From: 66-474 sp051954935
GTDB taxonomy: Bacteria; Pseudomonadota; Gammaproteobacteria; Xanthomonadales; Rhodanobacteraceae
Assembly (NCBI GenBank): GCA_051954935.1
Contig: JBQCHG010000048.1
Span: 39,205 to 103,204 of the forward strand
Direction: 5' to 3'
DNA: 64,000 bases
The translations under genes and the position numbers were made by a program. Shown here piece by piece: positions 25,828 through 34,591 of the stretch; position 1 is the stretch's first letter, and each line of letters starts with the position of its first letter. The notes beneath the pieces are model-generated. The model had not been told where the DNA came from. It did no database searches and saw only the letters and a list, made by a program, of their open reading frames with translations.

Positions 25828-26343
25828 TCACGGCAGGGCGAATACAAGGACGAGCGACGGCGCGTGGTGCCAGCGTGCGATGGCGATGTATTCCCTGCCG
25901 CTGACGGTATAGGCGACGCCACGGCCGACCCACTGTCCGCCATTGCGTTTCGACAACAGATGGACTCGGCTCGCAAAGCCCTCGTTGCCTGTTTCGGTGC
26001 CGGACTCACCGTCCTCGCGGGTCGCGGCGAGGTTCAACACAAGCGGCGCCCGGATCGAACCACGATTCGCGTCCGGCGCATGGGCCTGCGTGTGGATCGG
26101 GGACGGCATCCAGATCGCGATGTGGGCTTTCGAAAACTGCGCGACGGGCCTGCCCACGTTCCAACCCGCCGCGTCGGAATCGGACGGCGACGAATGGGCG
26201 GACGAGAACGTCGGGTGCCGGTGCGATGCGCAGGTATTTGCCACCGCGCAAACCTGGCGCGGACCGATGGCCGGCTCCGGCTCGCTACCACCTGCCAACG
26301 CCATCATCGGCGCGAAAAGCAGGACGAGCACGATCACTTTCAC
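25828..26343 (-). pseudogene. remnant of a second PQQ-type quinoprotein gene (signal peptide joined to C-terminal end)
   Basis: An open frame from GTG at 26343 encodes about 171 residues. It starts MKVIVLVLLFAPMMALAGG, close to the MKPVALAFLLAPMLVLAGC of the intact gene at 26521-28203. It ends with about 65-70 residues that align with that protein's C-terminus: RAPLV, GGQWVGRGVAYTVSGREYIAIA and LVFALP correspond to RAPLV, LGQPVGGGVIAYSVNGKEYIAVA and VVFAVR. The intervening 350 or more residues, including propeller blades and the catalytic region, are missing, and the middle has poor similarity. The lipobox Cys is lost. Upstream DNA at about 26344-26372 also resembles that upstream of the intact gene. 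The simplest reading is a decayed tandem duplicate, though a short expressed exported protein cannot be excluded. Confidence 0.65.
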
Positions 26344-26520
26344 AGCACACTTGTTTGTACGCCGCGCAACGTGAATTGCGCTACAAGCTTCCGTTAAACC
26401 TTTCGTCCACCGGATCCGCAGCAGCGGCTCCGCCACACGCGACCGCGTTCGCCCAACGCGCACACTCCGCGCCATGTCGGCGAGCCCACGTGGCTGGCGC
26501 CGGTTCCGCTGCCCTCCGGG

Positions 26521-28203
26521 TTACCTCACCGCGAACACCACCACGCGCGCGGGTGTGCTGTGCACCTGCCAGCCGAGCGGCGAGTCCATGCCGGAGGCGA
26601 CGGCGATGTATTCCTTGCCGTTCACGGAATACGCGATCACGCCGCCTCCGACCGGCTGACCGAGGTTGCGTTGCCACAGCAGCCTGCCGCTGCGCGCGTC
26701 GAAGGCCATGAAGTCGCCGGCGATATCGGCGGTGAACACCACGTCGCCCGCGGTGGCCGTGATTCCCGATACCAGCGGCGCACGCGCGTGGTATTGCCAG
26801 AGGACGGAACCGTCCTTCGCATTCACCGCGGTCACCCAGCCGCTGCGCTGCCTGTCCGGCACACCGAACGGATTCTTGCGATCCTTCGCGCCTGTCCATG
26901 GCAAGCCTTTCCGACCTTCCAGTTGGTCCGGTGCGCGCGTCGCCACGGTGATGCACCAATCGATCGCGTTCAAGTAGAACGCGTTCGTGCGCGGCGAATA
27001 CGCCGGCCCGTTCCATTCCACGCCGCCATCGATCCCGGGGCAGAAGTGCGTACCCTGCGCGATCAACGGTGCGCTGACGTTCTCCATTCGCGTGACCGGC
27101 GTCTTGTAGCGCAACTTCAGCGTGTCGCGATCGAGCGCGTAGAAGTAACCGTTCTTGCCCGCCGCGACCAGGAGGTGATCGCCATCGGGCGTGTCGATCA
27201 ACTCCGCCGGGGCGGCGATGTCCCAATCGTGGAAATCATCTTCCGTGACCAGTTGCTTCGCCTGTTTCACCGAGCCGGTGTTCGCATCCAGCGCGACGAC
27301 CGAGTAGGTGTAGAGGTTTCGTCCCGGGCGTAGCGATTTCAGGAAGTCCGGCGCGGCATTGCCGGTGGGCACCCACAGCAGGCCATGTTGCGTATCGAGG
27401 GTGTACGAGGTCCACGTCGCCGCGCCGGCCCTGGGATGTCGCGCCGTGGAAGGCGGCCAGGTCTGGCTCGCCGGACCGGAGGTCGGGACGAGGTCGGCGC
27501 TCCACAGCTTGCCGCCGGTGTCCGCGTCGAACGCCATCATGCGACCGGTCACGCCGAAATTGTCGCCACCTGCATTGCCGATGTAGACGCGTCCGTTCCA
27601 CGCGACCGGCGCGGCGGGGAAGGTTTCCCCGATATCCGGATCGCCGACCGGCACGTTCCACAACTCTGCGCCGGTGGCAGCGTCGAGTGCGTACAGGCGA
27701 CCGTCGTTGGATCCGCGGAACAGCTTGCCGTCCAGCCAGCCGACGCCGCGATTGACCTTGTTCGGATCGAATGGCGGCGAGCGCGCGAGTCGATAAGCGC
27801 GCCGCCAGCGCAATGTGCAGGTACTCGCATCCACCGCGTAGGTGTCTTCCTGCGTGGTGAAATACAGCGTGCCGCCGACCTCGATCAGCGAGCTCTGCAT
27901 GTTCGCGGGCTTGTCGAGCGTGTACGCGCAGACCTGCTTCAAGTCGCCGATATTCTCCGCGTTGATCTGTGCGAGCGGCGAAAAGCGGTCGCCCGAGCGC
28001 GTCTTGTTGTAGGCGCCCCAATCGGTGGCCGGATCCGGTGCGCCGCGGGTGGCCTGCGAAGGTGCATAGGCCGGTCCGTGCACCGTCTTGCCTGTACCTT
28101 CCGGCGGCGGTGGCGTTGCGGACGCGAGCAGCAGCTTTGCGCCGCCACAGCCGGCCAGGACCAGCATCGGCGCAAGGAGAAAAGCGAGCGCAACAGGTTT
28201 CAT
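26521..28203 (-). CDS. PQQ-type quinoprotein dehydrogenase-like lipoprotein
   Basis: The 560-residue precursor has lipobox LVLAGC (Cys19), placing it at the periplasmic face of a membrane. An eight-bladed PQQ-dependent alcohol-dehydrogenase-type propeller follows, with repeated W-docking motifs such as LYALDAATGAELW and FDARSGRLLWQ. NAGGDNFGVTGRMMAFDADTG and DDFHDWD lie where family members bind PQQ/metal and carry the catalytic Asp. The C-terminal VGGGVIAYSVNGKEYIAVASG is conserved family sequence. No heme c motif (CxxCH) is present, so electrons would pass to a separate acceptor. Substrate is unknown. A degenerate partial copy lies immediately downstream. Confidence 0.85.
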   Translation of the reverse strand: MKPVALAFLLAPMLVLAGCGGAKLLLASATPPPPEGTGKTVHGPAYAPSQATRGAPDPATDWGAYNKTRSGDRFSPLAQINAENIGDLKQVCAYTLDKPANMQSSLIEVGGTLYFTTQEDTYAVDASTCTLRWRRAYRLARSPPFDPNKVNRGVGWLDGKLFRGSNDGRLYALDAATGAELWNVPVGDPDIGETFPAAPVAWNGRVYIGNAGGDNFGVTGRMMAFDADTGGKLWSADLVPTSGPASQTWPPSTARHPRAGAATWTSYTLDTQHGLLWVPTGNAAPDFLKSLRPGRNLYTYSVVALDANTGSVKQAKQLVTEDDFHDWDIAAPAELIDTPDGDHLLVAAGKNGYFYALDRDTLKLRYKTPVTRMENVSAPLIAQGTHFCPGIDGGVEWNGPAYSPRTNAFYLNAIDWCITVATRAPDQLEGRKGLPWTGAKDRKNPFGVPDRQRSGWVTAVNAKDGSVLWQYHARAPLVSGITATAGDVVFTADIAGDFMAFDARSGRLLWQRNLGQPVGGGVIAYSVNGKEYIAVASGMDSPLGWQVHSTPARVVVFAVR

Positions 28204-28260
28204 CGGCGTACGTTCTTGTACCCCGTTAGACGTGAAAACTGCGCCAGAGAGGTTCGCTCG

Positions 28261-29559
28261 CTACAGGCGTCCGTCCACCGCGTCTACCGGCAGCAGCTGC
28301 TTCACGTCGAACAGCACGCAACCGGGCTTGCCCAGCGCGCGCAGTTTCTCCGCGCCCATCCCCAGGAATTGCCGATGGCCCACGGCGAGGATGATCGCGT
28401 CGTAGCTGTCGGGTTTCAGTTGGGTGACGAGGTCCAGCCCGTACTCGCGCTTGGCTTCGGCCGGATCCACCCACGGATCGTGCACGTCCACGTGCGCGGA
28501 ATAGCCGCGGAATTCCTCGATCACATCCACGACCCGCGTGTTGCGCAGGTCGGGGCAGTTCTCCTTGAACGCGAGTCCGAGGATCAGCACGTGCGCGCCG
28601 ACCGCGTGCATGCGCCGCTGCGTCATCAGCTTGATCACGCGCTGCGCGACGTGCTGGCCCATGCCGTCGTTGATGCGCCGGCCCGACAGGATCACTTCCG
28701 GGTGGTAGCCGATCTGCTGCGCCTTGTGGGTGAGGTAATACGGGTCCACGCCGATGCAATGTCCGCCGACCAACCCGGGGCGGAAGGGAAGGAAATTCCA
28801 CTTGGTGCCGGCGGCTTCCAGCACCTCGCCGGTGTCGATGCCGAGCTTGTGGCAGATCAGCGCCAGTTCGTTCACCAGCGCAATGTTGAGATCGCGCTGG
28901 GTGTTCTCGATGACCTTCGCCGCTTCCGCGACGCGAATGCTCGACGCACGATGCGTGCCCGCGGCCACCACCTTGCGATACAGCGCGTCCACGAAATCCA
29001 GCGCCGCCGGCGTCGAGCCGGACACGACTTTGGTGATGGATTCCAGCCGATGCTGCTTGTCGCCGGGATTGATGCGCTCGGGGCTGTAGCCGGCGAAGAA
29101 ATCCACGTTGTATTTCAACCCGGACTCGCGCTCGATGATCGGCACGCACACCTCTTCGGTCGCACCCGGATACACGGTGGATTCGAAGATCACGATGCCG
29201 CCACGCCTGATCGCACGGCCGACCGTGCGGCTCGCCGATTCCAGCGGCGAGAGGTCCGGCCGCTTGAACGAATCGATCGGCGTCGGCACGGTGACGATGA
29301 AGGCGTTGCGGCCTTCGAGATCCTTCGCGTCATCGCTGCAGCACAGGTGCTCCGCCGTTCGCAGATCTTCCGGCAGCACTTCCAGCGTGTGGTCGCGGCC
29401 CTGTTTCAGTTCCGCGATGCGTTGCCTGTTGATGTCGAAGCCGAGTGTCGGCAACACGCGGCCGAAGCCGACCGCCAGCGGCAGCCCGACATACCCGAGG
29501 CCGATGATGGCCAGCCGCACTTCATCCGGCGCCGGCAGCGGCGCAACCGCAGATTCCAT
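28261..29559 (-). CDS. UDP-N-acetyl-hexosamine/UDP-sugar 6-dehydrogenase (WbpO/TviB-like)
   Basis: The 432-residue UDP-glucose/GDP-mannose dehydrogenase-family protein has NAD-binding GLGYVGLP at residues 20-27, the FESTVYPG segment, and the catalytic thiol Cys268 in GGHCIGVDPYY. The C-terminal UDP-binding domain includes GLAFKENCPDLRNTRV. The details fit the WbpO/TviB (UDP-GalNAc or UDP-GlcNAc dehydrogenase, Vi-antigen type) subgroup better than UDP-glucose dehydrogenase. It would supply a hexosaminuronic acid to EPS or O-antigen. It is 57 bases from the quinoprotein gene. Confidence 0.88.
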   Translation of the reverse strand: MESAVAPLPAPDEVRLAIIGLGYVGLPLAVGFGRVLPTLGFDINRQRIAELKQGRDHTLEVLPEDLRTAEHLCCSDDAKDLEGRNAFIVTVPTPIDSFKRPDLSPLESASRTVGRAIRRGGIVIFESTVYPGATEEVCVPIIERESGLKYNVDFFAGYSPERINPGDKQHRLESITKVVSGSTPAALDFVDALYRKVVAAGTHRASSIRVAEAAKVIENTQRDLNIALVNELALICHKLGIDTGEVLEAAGTKWNFLPFRPGLVGGHCIGVDPYYLTHKAQQIGYHPEVILSGRRINDGMGQHVAQRVIKLMTQRRMHAVGAHVLILGLAFKENCPDLRNTRVVDVIEEFRGYSAHVDVHDPWVDPAEAKREYGLDLVTQLKPDSYDAIILAVGHRQFLGMGAEKLRALGKPGCVLFDVKQLLPVDAVDGRL

Positions 29560-29586
29560 TGCAAAGCTCCCAGCCAGAGTGGCTGG

Positions 29587-30471
29587 TTATCCTGACACGC
29601 GCCGCGTGAAGTTCAAACTGACAAGAGCTATTCCTATCAGCCCGATGCCGATCCACTCGGCTACATCGGGTCTTTCGTTCAGCAACCCCCAGGCGAACAG
29701 CACGCCCGCGATCGGCACCAGCAGGCTGGTCAGGCCTGCCACCTGGGTGGGTAGCCGCTGCACGATCAGCAGCCACAACGCCCAAGCCAGCCCGGAAGAC
29801 AGCAGCGCGTTGTAGGTCAACGCAGCGATCAGGCCGGGAGCCCACGTGACCGCGCGCTCGGGCACGATCAGCGCGATCACCACCAGCACCACCGTGCCGA
29901 ACAGCATCTGCCAGGCGGTCAGTTGCAGCGGCCCGACCGTGGTGCGCTGGAACACGCGCTTGGACAGCACCGTACCGATAGCCCAGCTCAAACCGCCCAA
30001 CAATGCGAACACCACGCTGCGCACACTGCCCAGCGTGTGCCAGGGCTCGATCACGAATACCAGGCCCACCGCGGCCAGCCCAATGGATGTCCACTGCGCC
30101 GCGCGTGGTTTCTCGTGCAACAGCAGCCAGGCCAGCGGCACCATCCAGAACGGCATCGTGTAGGCGAGCAACGCGGTCTTCCCGGCACCGCCGCCGACCA
30201 GTGCCCATTGCGCGAAGGCCTGGAAGCCGGTGGTCTGGGTCGCGCCGATCAATATCGTCGGCAACAGGGGCGGCACGGCAAACGATTCCCGGCGCAATGC
30301 CATCAGCACGAACAGCACCACGGTCGCCGCCACATAGCGCAGCGCGGAGAAGGTGAACGGACCGCTGTAATCCAGCGCCCACTTCATCACCGTCCAGTTC
30401 AAGGACCATATGACCGTGAGCACCGGCAAGGCGACCCAGGCGGCGCGTTCGGGAGCGCGGGATTCGGTCAT
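29587..30471 (-). CDS. EamA/DMT-superfamily transporter
   Basis: The 294-residue protein has ten hydrophobic helices in two EamA halves; the first has the conserved VLTVIWSLNWTVMKWAL opening and the second repeats WAIGTVLSKRV. Family members export amino acids or other metabolites; no specificity is visible. Its start is 77 bases from the divergent YncE-like gene. Confidence 0.85.
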   Translation of the reverse strand: MTESRAPERAAWVALPVLTVIWSLNWTVMKWALDYSGPFTFSALRYVAATVVLFVLMALRRESFAVPPLLPTILIGATQTTGFQAFAQWALVGGGAGKTALLAYTMPFWMVPLAWLLLHEKPRAAQWTSIGLAAVGLVFVIEPWHTLGSVRSVVFALLGGLSWAIGTVLSKRVFQRTTVGPLQLTAWQMLFGTVVLVVIALIVPERAVTWAPGLIAALTYNALLSSGLAWALWLLIVQRLPTQVAGLTSLLVPIAGVLFAWGLLNERPDVAEWIGIGLIGIALVSLNFTRRVSG

Positions 30472-30548
30472 CGGGTAAGCGGGCGCGAAGGGAAGCGTAG
30501 GATAGTGCGGAGCGCTGCTGCCCCATCATCCATTACAAGGAGTGCGTG

Positions 30549-31577
30549 ATGAAACGGTATTTCGTGGCTTGTGTATTGGGTGCATTGTCGCTGGGCGCGA
30601 TCGCCGCGCCGGCATCGAAGCACGCATGGCATGTGCTGCAGCGCTGGCAAATCGGTGGCGAGGGCGGCTGGGATTACCTGGCCTTGGATCCGGCTGCGAA
30701 GCACCTCTACGTCAGCCGCTCCGACCGCGTGGTCGTGCTGGATGTCGGCACCGGCAAACAGGCCGGGGAAATCGACGGACTCTCGGGCGTCCACGGCATC
30801 GCACTCGCCGATGACCTGCATCGCGGCTTCATCAGCAACGGCCGCGCCAACACGGTGACGGTGTTCGATCCGGCAACGTTGAAAACGCAACAGACCATCG
30901 CGGTGAACGGCGGGAACCCGGACGCGATCCTGTACGACCCGTATTCGAAGCGCGTCTTCACTTTCAATGGCCATAGCAAAGATGCCAGCGTGATCGATGC
31001 GGCGAGCGGCAAGCTGCTCGGCACCATCGCATTGCCTGGCAAGCCGGAATTCGCGGTCAGCGATGGCAAAGGCCACGTCTACGACAACATCGAAGACAAG
31101 GGCGAGCTGGTCGAGATCGATCCCAAGGCGATGAAAGTGACGCACACCTGGCCGCTGAAGAATTGCGAAGATCCGTCCGGACTAGCGATGGACATCGCAC
31201 ATCGCCGCCTGTTCTCGGTGTGCCAGAACAACAACATGGCCGTGACCGATGCCGATTCCGGCAAACCGGTCGCGAGCGTGCCGATCGGCCAAGGCCCGGA
31301 TGCGGCGGCATTCGATCCGCGACGGCAACTGGTGTTCAGCTCCAACGGCGAGAGCGGCACGTTGACGGTCGTGCGCGAGGACAGCGCGGATCATTACAGC
31401 GTGCTGGCGAATGTTCCGACGCAAAGGAGCGCGCGCACGATGGCGCTGAATCCGGGCGGCGACATCTATCTGTCCGCCGCGCAGTTCGGCCCGCGTCCGA
31501 AACCGAGGGTGGACAATCCGCGCGGGCGTCCGCCGCTGATACCGGGGAGTTTCACGGTCCTCGTGGCGGGTCAATGA
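30549..31577 (+). CDS. exported YncE-like beta-propeller protein
   Basis: The 342-residue precursor has signal peptide MKRYFVACVLGALSLGAIA. Seven-bladed propeller repeats follow, such as HLYVSRSDRVVVLDVGTGK, VTVFDPATLKTQQTIAV and NNNMAVTDADSGKPVASV, the YncE/YVTN pattern. AAGGAG at 30537-30542 fits ATG at 30549 better than GTG three bases earlier. Periplasmic location is predicted. Role is unknown: YncE homologues bind DNA or other ligands, and lactonase-like folds look similar. The C-terminus is Pro/Arg-rich. Confidence 0.82.
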   Translation: MKRYFVACVLGALSLGAIAAPASKHAWHVLQRWQIGGEGGWDYLALDPAAKHLYVSRSDRVVVLDVGTGKQAGEIDGLSGVHGIALADDLHRGFISNGRANTVTVFDPATLKTQQTIAVNGGNPDAILYDPYSKRVFTFNGHSKDASVIDAASGKLLGTIALPGKPEFAVSDGKGHVYDNIEDKGELVEIDPKAMKVTHTWPLKNCEDPSGLAMDIAHRRLFSVCQNNNMAVTDADSGKPVASVPIGQGPDAAAFDPRRQLVFSSNGESGTLTVVREDSADHYSVLANVPTQRSARTMALNPGGDIYLSAAQFGPRPKPRVDNPRGRPPLIPGSFTVLVAGQ

Positions 31578-31578
31578 T

Positions 31579-31595
31579 GCACTGGCGCGCAGTGC
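31579..31595 (+). other. hairpin just after the YncE-like gene
   Basis: GCACTG at 31579-31584 and CAGTGC at 31590-31595 enclose gcgcg and begin one base after the stop codon. There is no U-tract. It is possibly an mRNA 3' structure. Confidence 0.3.
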
Positions 31596-31735
31596 CGATG
31601 TGACGTACTGCACGTCTTCGCATTCAGGAAACAACGCGCGCTGAATACAGCAGCAACTCTGCTTGCGCGCGCGCCGATCGTGGCGACAAGATCGCATCAT
31701 CCGCATAAGTGCTGTTCGACTTTCGTGCGGTCGCG

Positions 31736-31755
31736 ACGCCGCGCGATCGCGGCGT
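31736..31755 (+). promoter_or_regulatory. hairpin upstream of the Thr-rich exported protein gene
   Basis: ACGCCGCG at 31736-31743 and CGCGGCGT at 31748-31755 form a perfect 8-bp stem with a CGAT loop, ending 26 bases before the ATG. It may be an operator or leader hairpin. The remaining part of this 204-base gap shows no gene. Confidence 0.35.
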
Positions 31756-31781
31756 TCCCCTGAATCACCGCGAGACAAACC

Positions 31782-32513
31782 ATGAAAACGCAACGTCCCG
31801 TGCTCACCTTGTTGTGCGCCAGTTTGCTGACCGTGTTTGCCGCACAAGCCATCGCCGACGACGGCACTCAATCAACCACCACCACGACGACCACCAGTAC
31901 CGTGGCCACGCGGCTGGCCAATCGCTACGCGACCTTCGCCGGGTCCGAATCCAATGCCGAGGCGTTGGTCAACGCACTGCGCAACGGCACCTCGGCCACG
32001 CTCGACACCACGACCACCACCACGGTCACCAATCCGGACGGCACCACCAGCACGAGTACCACCACCACGCCGACGGCCATCCAGCCCGCGACCGGGAAGA
32101 TGGGCTGGGGCAACGTCAACATCGCCCTGGCGCTGGCGCAGGACGAGCTGAAGCAGATGGGCATCACCCAGCCCACGGCCGACCAGATCAATGCGGTGCT
32201 CAATGGCGGAACCATTACTTCGGCCGACGGCAGCAGCCAATCGCTGCAAGGCGTGCTGGCGCTGCGTGCGCAAGGCGAGGGCTGGGGCCAGATCTCGCAC
32301 ACGCTCGGCTTCAAACTGGGCGATGTCGTCAGCGCTTCGAACAATGGCCATTCGCAAGCCGGAGCCACGCACGGCAGCAAGCCCGAACTCGCGAGCAGCC
32401 ACTCCACCGGGGCAGATCGCCCGGCACATCCCGACCATCCGCAGCGCCCCGATCGCCCTGATCGCCCGCAGCGCCCGGACCGTCCCGATCACGTCGGTCG
32501 ACCCGGCGGCTGA
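31782..32513 (+). CDS. exported Thr-rich protein with Pro/Asp/Arg-repeat tail, function unknown
   Basis: The 243-residue precursor has a signal peptide ending QAIA, and then two Thr-rich low-complexity stretches (TTTTTTTSTV and TTTTTTVTNPDGTTSTSTTTT, shown partly). A small domain follows with MGWGNVNIALALAQDELKQ, an NPT/QPTADQINAVL helix and GEGWGQISHTLGFKLGDVV, a pattern I associate with uncharacterised exported proteins of Xanthomonadales and Burkholderiales. The C-terminus is made of HPDHPQRPDRPDRPQRPDRP-like repeats. No catalytic motif is recognised. It is followed by a terminator and an outer-membrane barrel gene on the same strand. Confidence 0.75.
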   Translation: MKTQRPVLTLLCASLLTVFAAQAIADDGTQSTTTTTTTSTVATRLANRYATFAGSESNAEALVNALRNGTSATLDTTTTTTVTNPDGTTSTSTTTTPTAIQPATGKMGWGNVNIALALAQDELKQMGITQPTADQINAVLNGGTITSADGSSQSLQGVLALRAQGEGWGQISHTLGFKLGDVVSASNNGHSQAGATHGSKPELASSHSTGADRPAHPDHPQRPDRPDRPQRPDRPDHVGRPGG

Positions 32514-32534
32514 TCGCGCGTTTTGAAAAACCAC

Positions 32535-32560
32535 GCGGGCGCCGCGAGGCGCCCGCTTTC
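32535..32560 (+). terminator. GC-rich terminator-like hairpin
   Basis: GCGGGCGCC at 32535-32543 and GGCGCCCGC at 32548-32556 form a perfect 9-bp stem with a GCGA loop, followed by TTTC, and lie 22 bases after the stop of the Thr-rich protein gene. The U-tract is short, so termination may be partial, allowing some read-through into the barrel gene at 32585. Confidence 0.6.
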
Positions 32561-32584
32561 CATCGCCCAAGGAAATCTCGATCA

Positions 32585-33424
32585 ATGAACTGCAAGAAGC
32601 CGCTCGCGACCTTCATTCCCCTGTTGCTGCTTGCGCTCTCCGCGACCGCGGCACACGCCGATGACAACACCGGGCACCTCACGCTCGGCGCCGGCGTGGA
32701 CTACAGCACCGGCAAATACGGAACCGCGTTCAACACCGATATCTGGGATGTGCCGTTCAGTGTCGGCTACGAAGCCGATCGCTGGTCCGTGAAACTGACC
32801 GTGCCGTTCGTCAGCATCAGCGGCGCAAGCGATGTCATCCCCGGCATCGGTCGCGTCAAGAACGGCAACCCGCATGGCCGCGGCCACGGCAAGGGCAACG
32901 GCGGCGTCACGTCGCCACCCACCACGGTGACCAGCGGCTCCGCTTCCGGACTTGGCGACGTGGTCGCCCAGGCCACGTATGGTCTGGTGCGCGATGATGC
33001 TGCGCAGTTCGGCCTCGACCTCACCGGCAAGGTCAAATTCGGAACCGCCGACGAGAACAAGGGGCTGGGCACCGGCAAGAACGACTACGGCGTGAACCTC
33101 GATGCCTACAAGGGCTTCGGACCGTGGACCGCTTTCGGCGGCGTGGGCTGGACCCGGTATGGCAGCTCGACGTACATCCCGCTGCACAATGGCTGGAACG
33201 CCAATGTCGGGGCGGGCTACAAGCTCAGCGATGCCGATAGCGTCGGCGCCTATTACTACTACCGCGAGAAGATTTCCGACTCCGGATTCGCGCAGCGCGA
33301 ACTGACCGGTTACTGGAATCATCACATCAGCGATGCGCTTCGCCTGCAGGCCTACGCATTGGCCGGCTTTTCCGACGGCAGCCCGGACTGGGGTCTGGGT
33401 GCATCGGTGAAATACGCGTTCTGA
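32585..33424 (+). CDS. outer-membrane beta-barrel protein (MetA-pathway/transporter-like)
   Basis: The 279-residue precursor has a signal peptide ending AAHA, followed by alternating beta-strands: LTLGAGVDYSTGKYG, WSVKLTVPFVSISG and LQAYALAGFSDGSPDWGLG. It ends in Phe (SVKYAF), the usual signature for BAM-dependent barrels. A Gly/His-rich loop (HGRGHGKGNGG) is probably extracellular. The strands resemble the 'MetA pathway of phenol degradation'/transporter-type outer-membrane proteins. Substrate is not known. Preceding hairpin and spacing suggest it is partly co-transcribed with the Thr-rich protein. Confidence 0.8.
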   Translation: MNCKKPLATFIPLLLLALSATAAHADDNTGHLTLGAGVDYSTGKYGTAFNTDIWDVPFSVGYEADRWSVKLTVPFVSISGASDVIPGIGRVKNGNPHGRGHGKGNGGVTSPPTTVTSGSASGLGDVVAQATYGLVRDDAAQFGLDLTGKVKFGTADENKGLGTGKNDYGVNLDAYKGFGPWTAFGGVGWTRYGSSTYIPLHNGWNANVGAGYKLSDADSVGAYYYYREKISDSGFAQRELTGYWNHHISDALRLQAYALAGFSDGSPDWGLGASVKYAF

Positions 33425-33436
33425 TGTCGTAGTCGC

Positions 33437-33465
33437 CGCGCCGCGCGTTGGCAACGCGCGGCGCG
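33437..33465. terminator. very stable 13-bp hairpin after the barrel gene
   Basis: The arms 33437-33449 and 33453-33465 are perfectly complementary around a GGC loop and start 13 bases after the barrel stop codon. No U-tract follows. It overlaps the earliest possible TTG start of the DUF72 gene, which argues for a downstream start there. Confidence 0.5.
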
Positions 33466-33498
33466 CATTCACATCCTCCTGAACTGCGCCGCGCTGCA

Positions 33499-34380
33499 AT
33501 GGCGCGGATGGCGAAGGTCCGCATCGGCATTTCCGGCTGGCGTTATCCGCCCTGGCGCGGGGTGTTCTATCCGAAGGACCTGGTGCAACGCGAGGAACTG
33601 CATTACGCCTCGCGCTGCTTTCCGACCATTGAATTGAACGGCTCGTTCTATTCCCTGCAATACCCGCAAAGCTACGCGAGATGGTACGAGGACACGCCGA
33701 GCGGCTTCGTGTTCGCGGTGAAGGGGCCGCGCTTCATTACGCACATCCGGCGGTTGCGCGAGATCGAGGCGCCCTTGGCCAACTTCTTCGCTTCCGGAGT
33801 GTTCGAGCTGCGCGAAAAGTTGGGTCCGATCCTCTGGCAGTTCCCGCCCAGCCTGCGTTATGACCGCGACTTGTTCGTACATTTCTTCGAACGACTTCCG
33901 CATGACACCGCGGCCGCGTTGAAGCTCGCACGCCGGCGCGATTTCCGCATGAAGGGACGCGCGCGGCTGGCGATAGACCGCAACCGCAAGCTGCGCCACG
34001 CGGTCGAGATTCGCCACGACAGTTTCCTCGACGAGGATTTCGTCGCGCTGCTGCGCGAGCACGGCATCGCGCTGGTGGTGGCGGATACGGCCGGCAAGTG
34101 GCCGCGCGTGGAAGACCTCACCGCCGATTTCGTCTACATGCGCCTGCACGGGGACGTGCAACTGTACGTGAGCGGGTACACAGACGCGGCGCTGGATCGT
34201 TGGGCCGTGCGCATCCGCGCCTGGAGCGCGGGCTCGCAGGTGGATGACGCGGAATTGATCTCGGACAAGCCGCCGAGGCGGCGGCGGTCGCGTGACGTCT
34301 ATTGCTACTTCGACAACGACGCCAAGGTGAAAGCGCCGTTCGACGCAATGAAGCTCATCGAAAAGTTCGGTCTACGCTGA
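33499..34380 (+). CDS. DUF72 (YecE-like) family protein
   Basis: The product is about 293 residues from ATG at 33499; ATG at 33508 is equally possible because no clear Shine-Dalgarno is present. The conserved opening VRIGISGWRYPPWRGVFYP, the NGSFYSLQYPQSYARWYEDTP region (in part), FAVKGPRFITHIRRL and YMRLHGD are characteristic of the DUF72 TIM-barrel family. A possible nuclease or Fe-S association has been proposed for relatives, but function is undetermined. The C-terminus ends with DVYCYFDNDAKVKAPFDA, a standard family ending. Confidence 0.85.
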   Translation: MARMAKVRIGISGWRYPPWRGVFYPKDLVQREELHYASRCFPTIELNGSFYSLQYPQSYARWYEDTPSGFVFAVKGPRFITHIRRLREIEAPLANFFASGVFELREKLGPILWQFPPSLRYDRDLFVHFFERLPHDTAAALKLARRRDFRMKGRARLAIDRNRKLRHAVEIRHDSFLDEDFVALLREHGIALVVADTAGKWPRVEDLTADFVYMRLHGDVQLYVSGYTDAALDRWAVRIRAWSAGSQVDDAELISDKPPRRRRSRDVYCYFDNDAKVKAPFDAMKLIEKFGLR

Positions 34381-34591
34381 GCCCGGCAAAGCGTCGCGAG
34401 CGAAGCTCGCCATCCATGGCAAAAGCTCCGTGGTTGCGCGCTGTTGGAGTGCAGATCGAAGCCAATACGCTTACGCCCGCCATCGAAGGCATGGCGTGCA
34501 ATGGCTAAGGGTGAGGCACGGATGCCGATCGGAAGGCGCACCAAGGATGGTTACTTGCGAAGGGACGAGCGCAGCAGCTTTGCCGAGGCTC

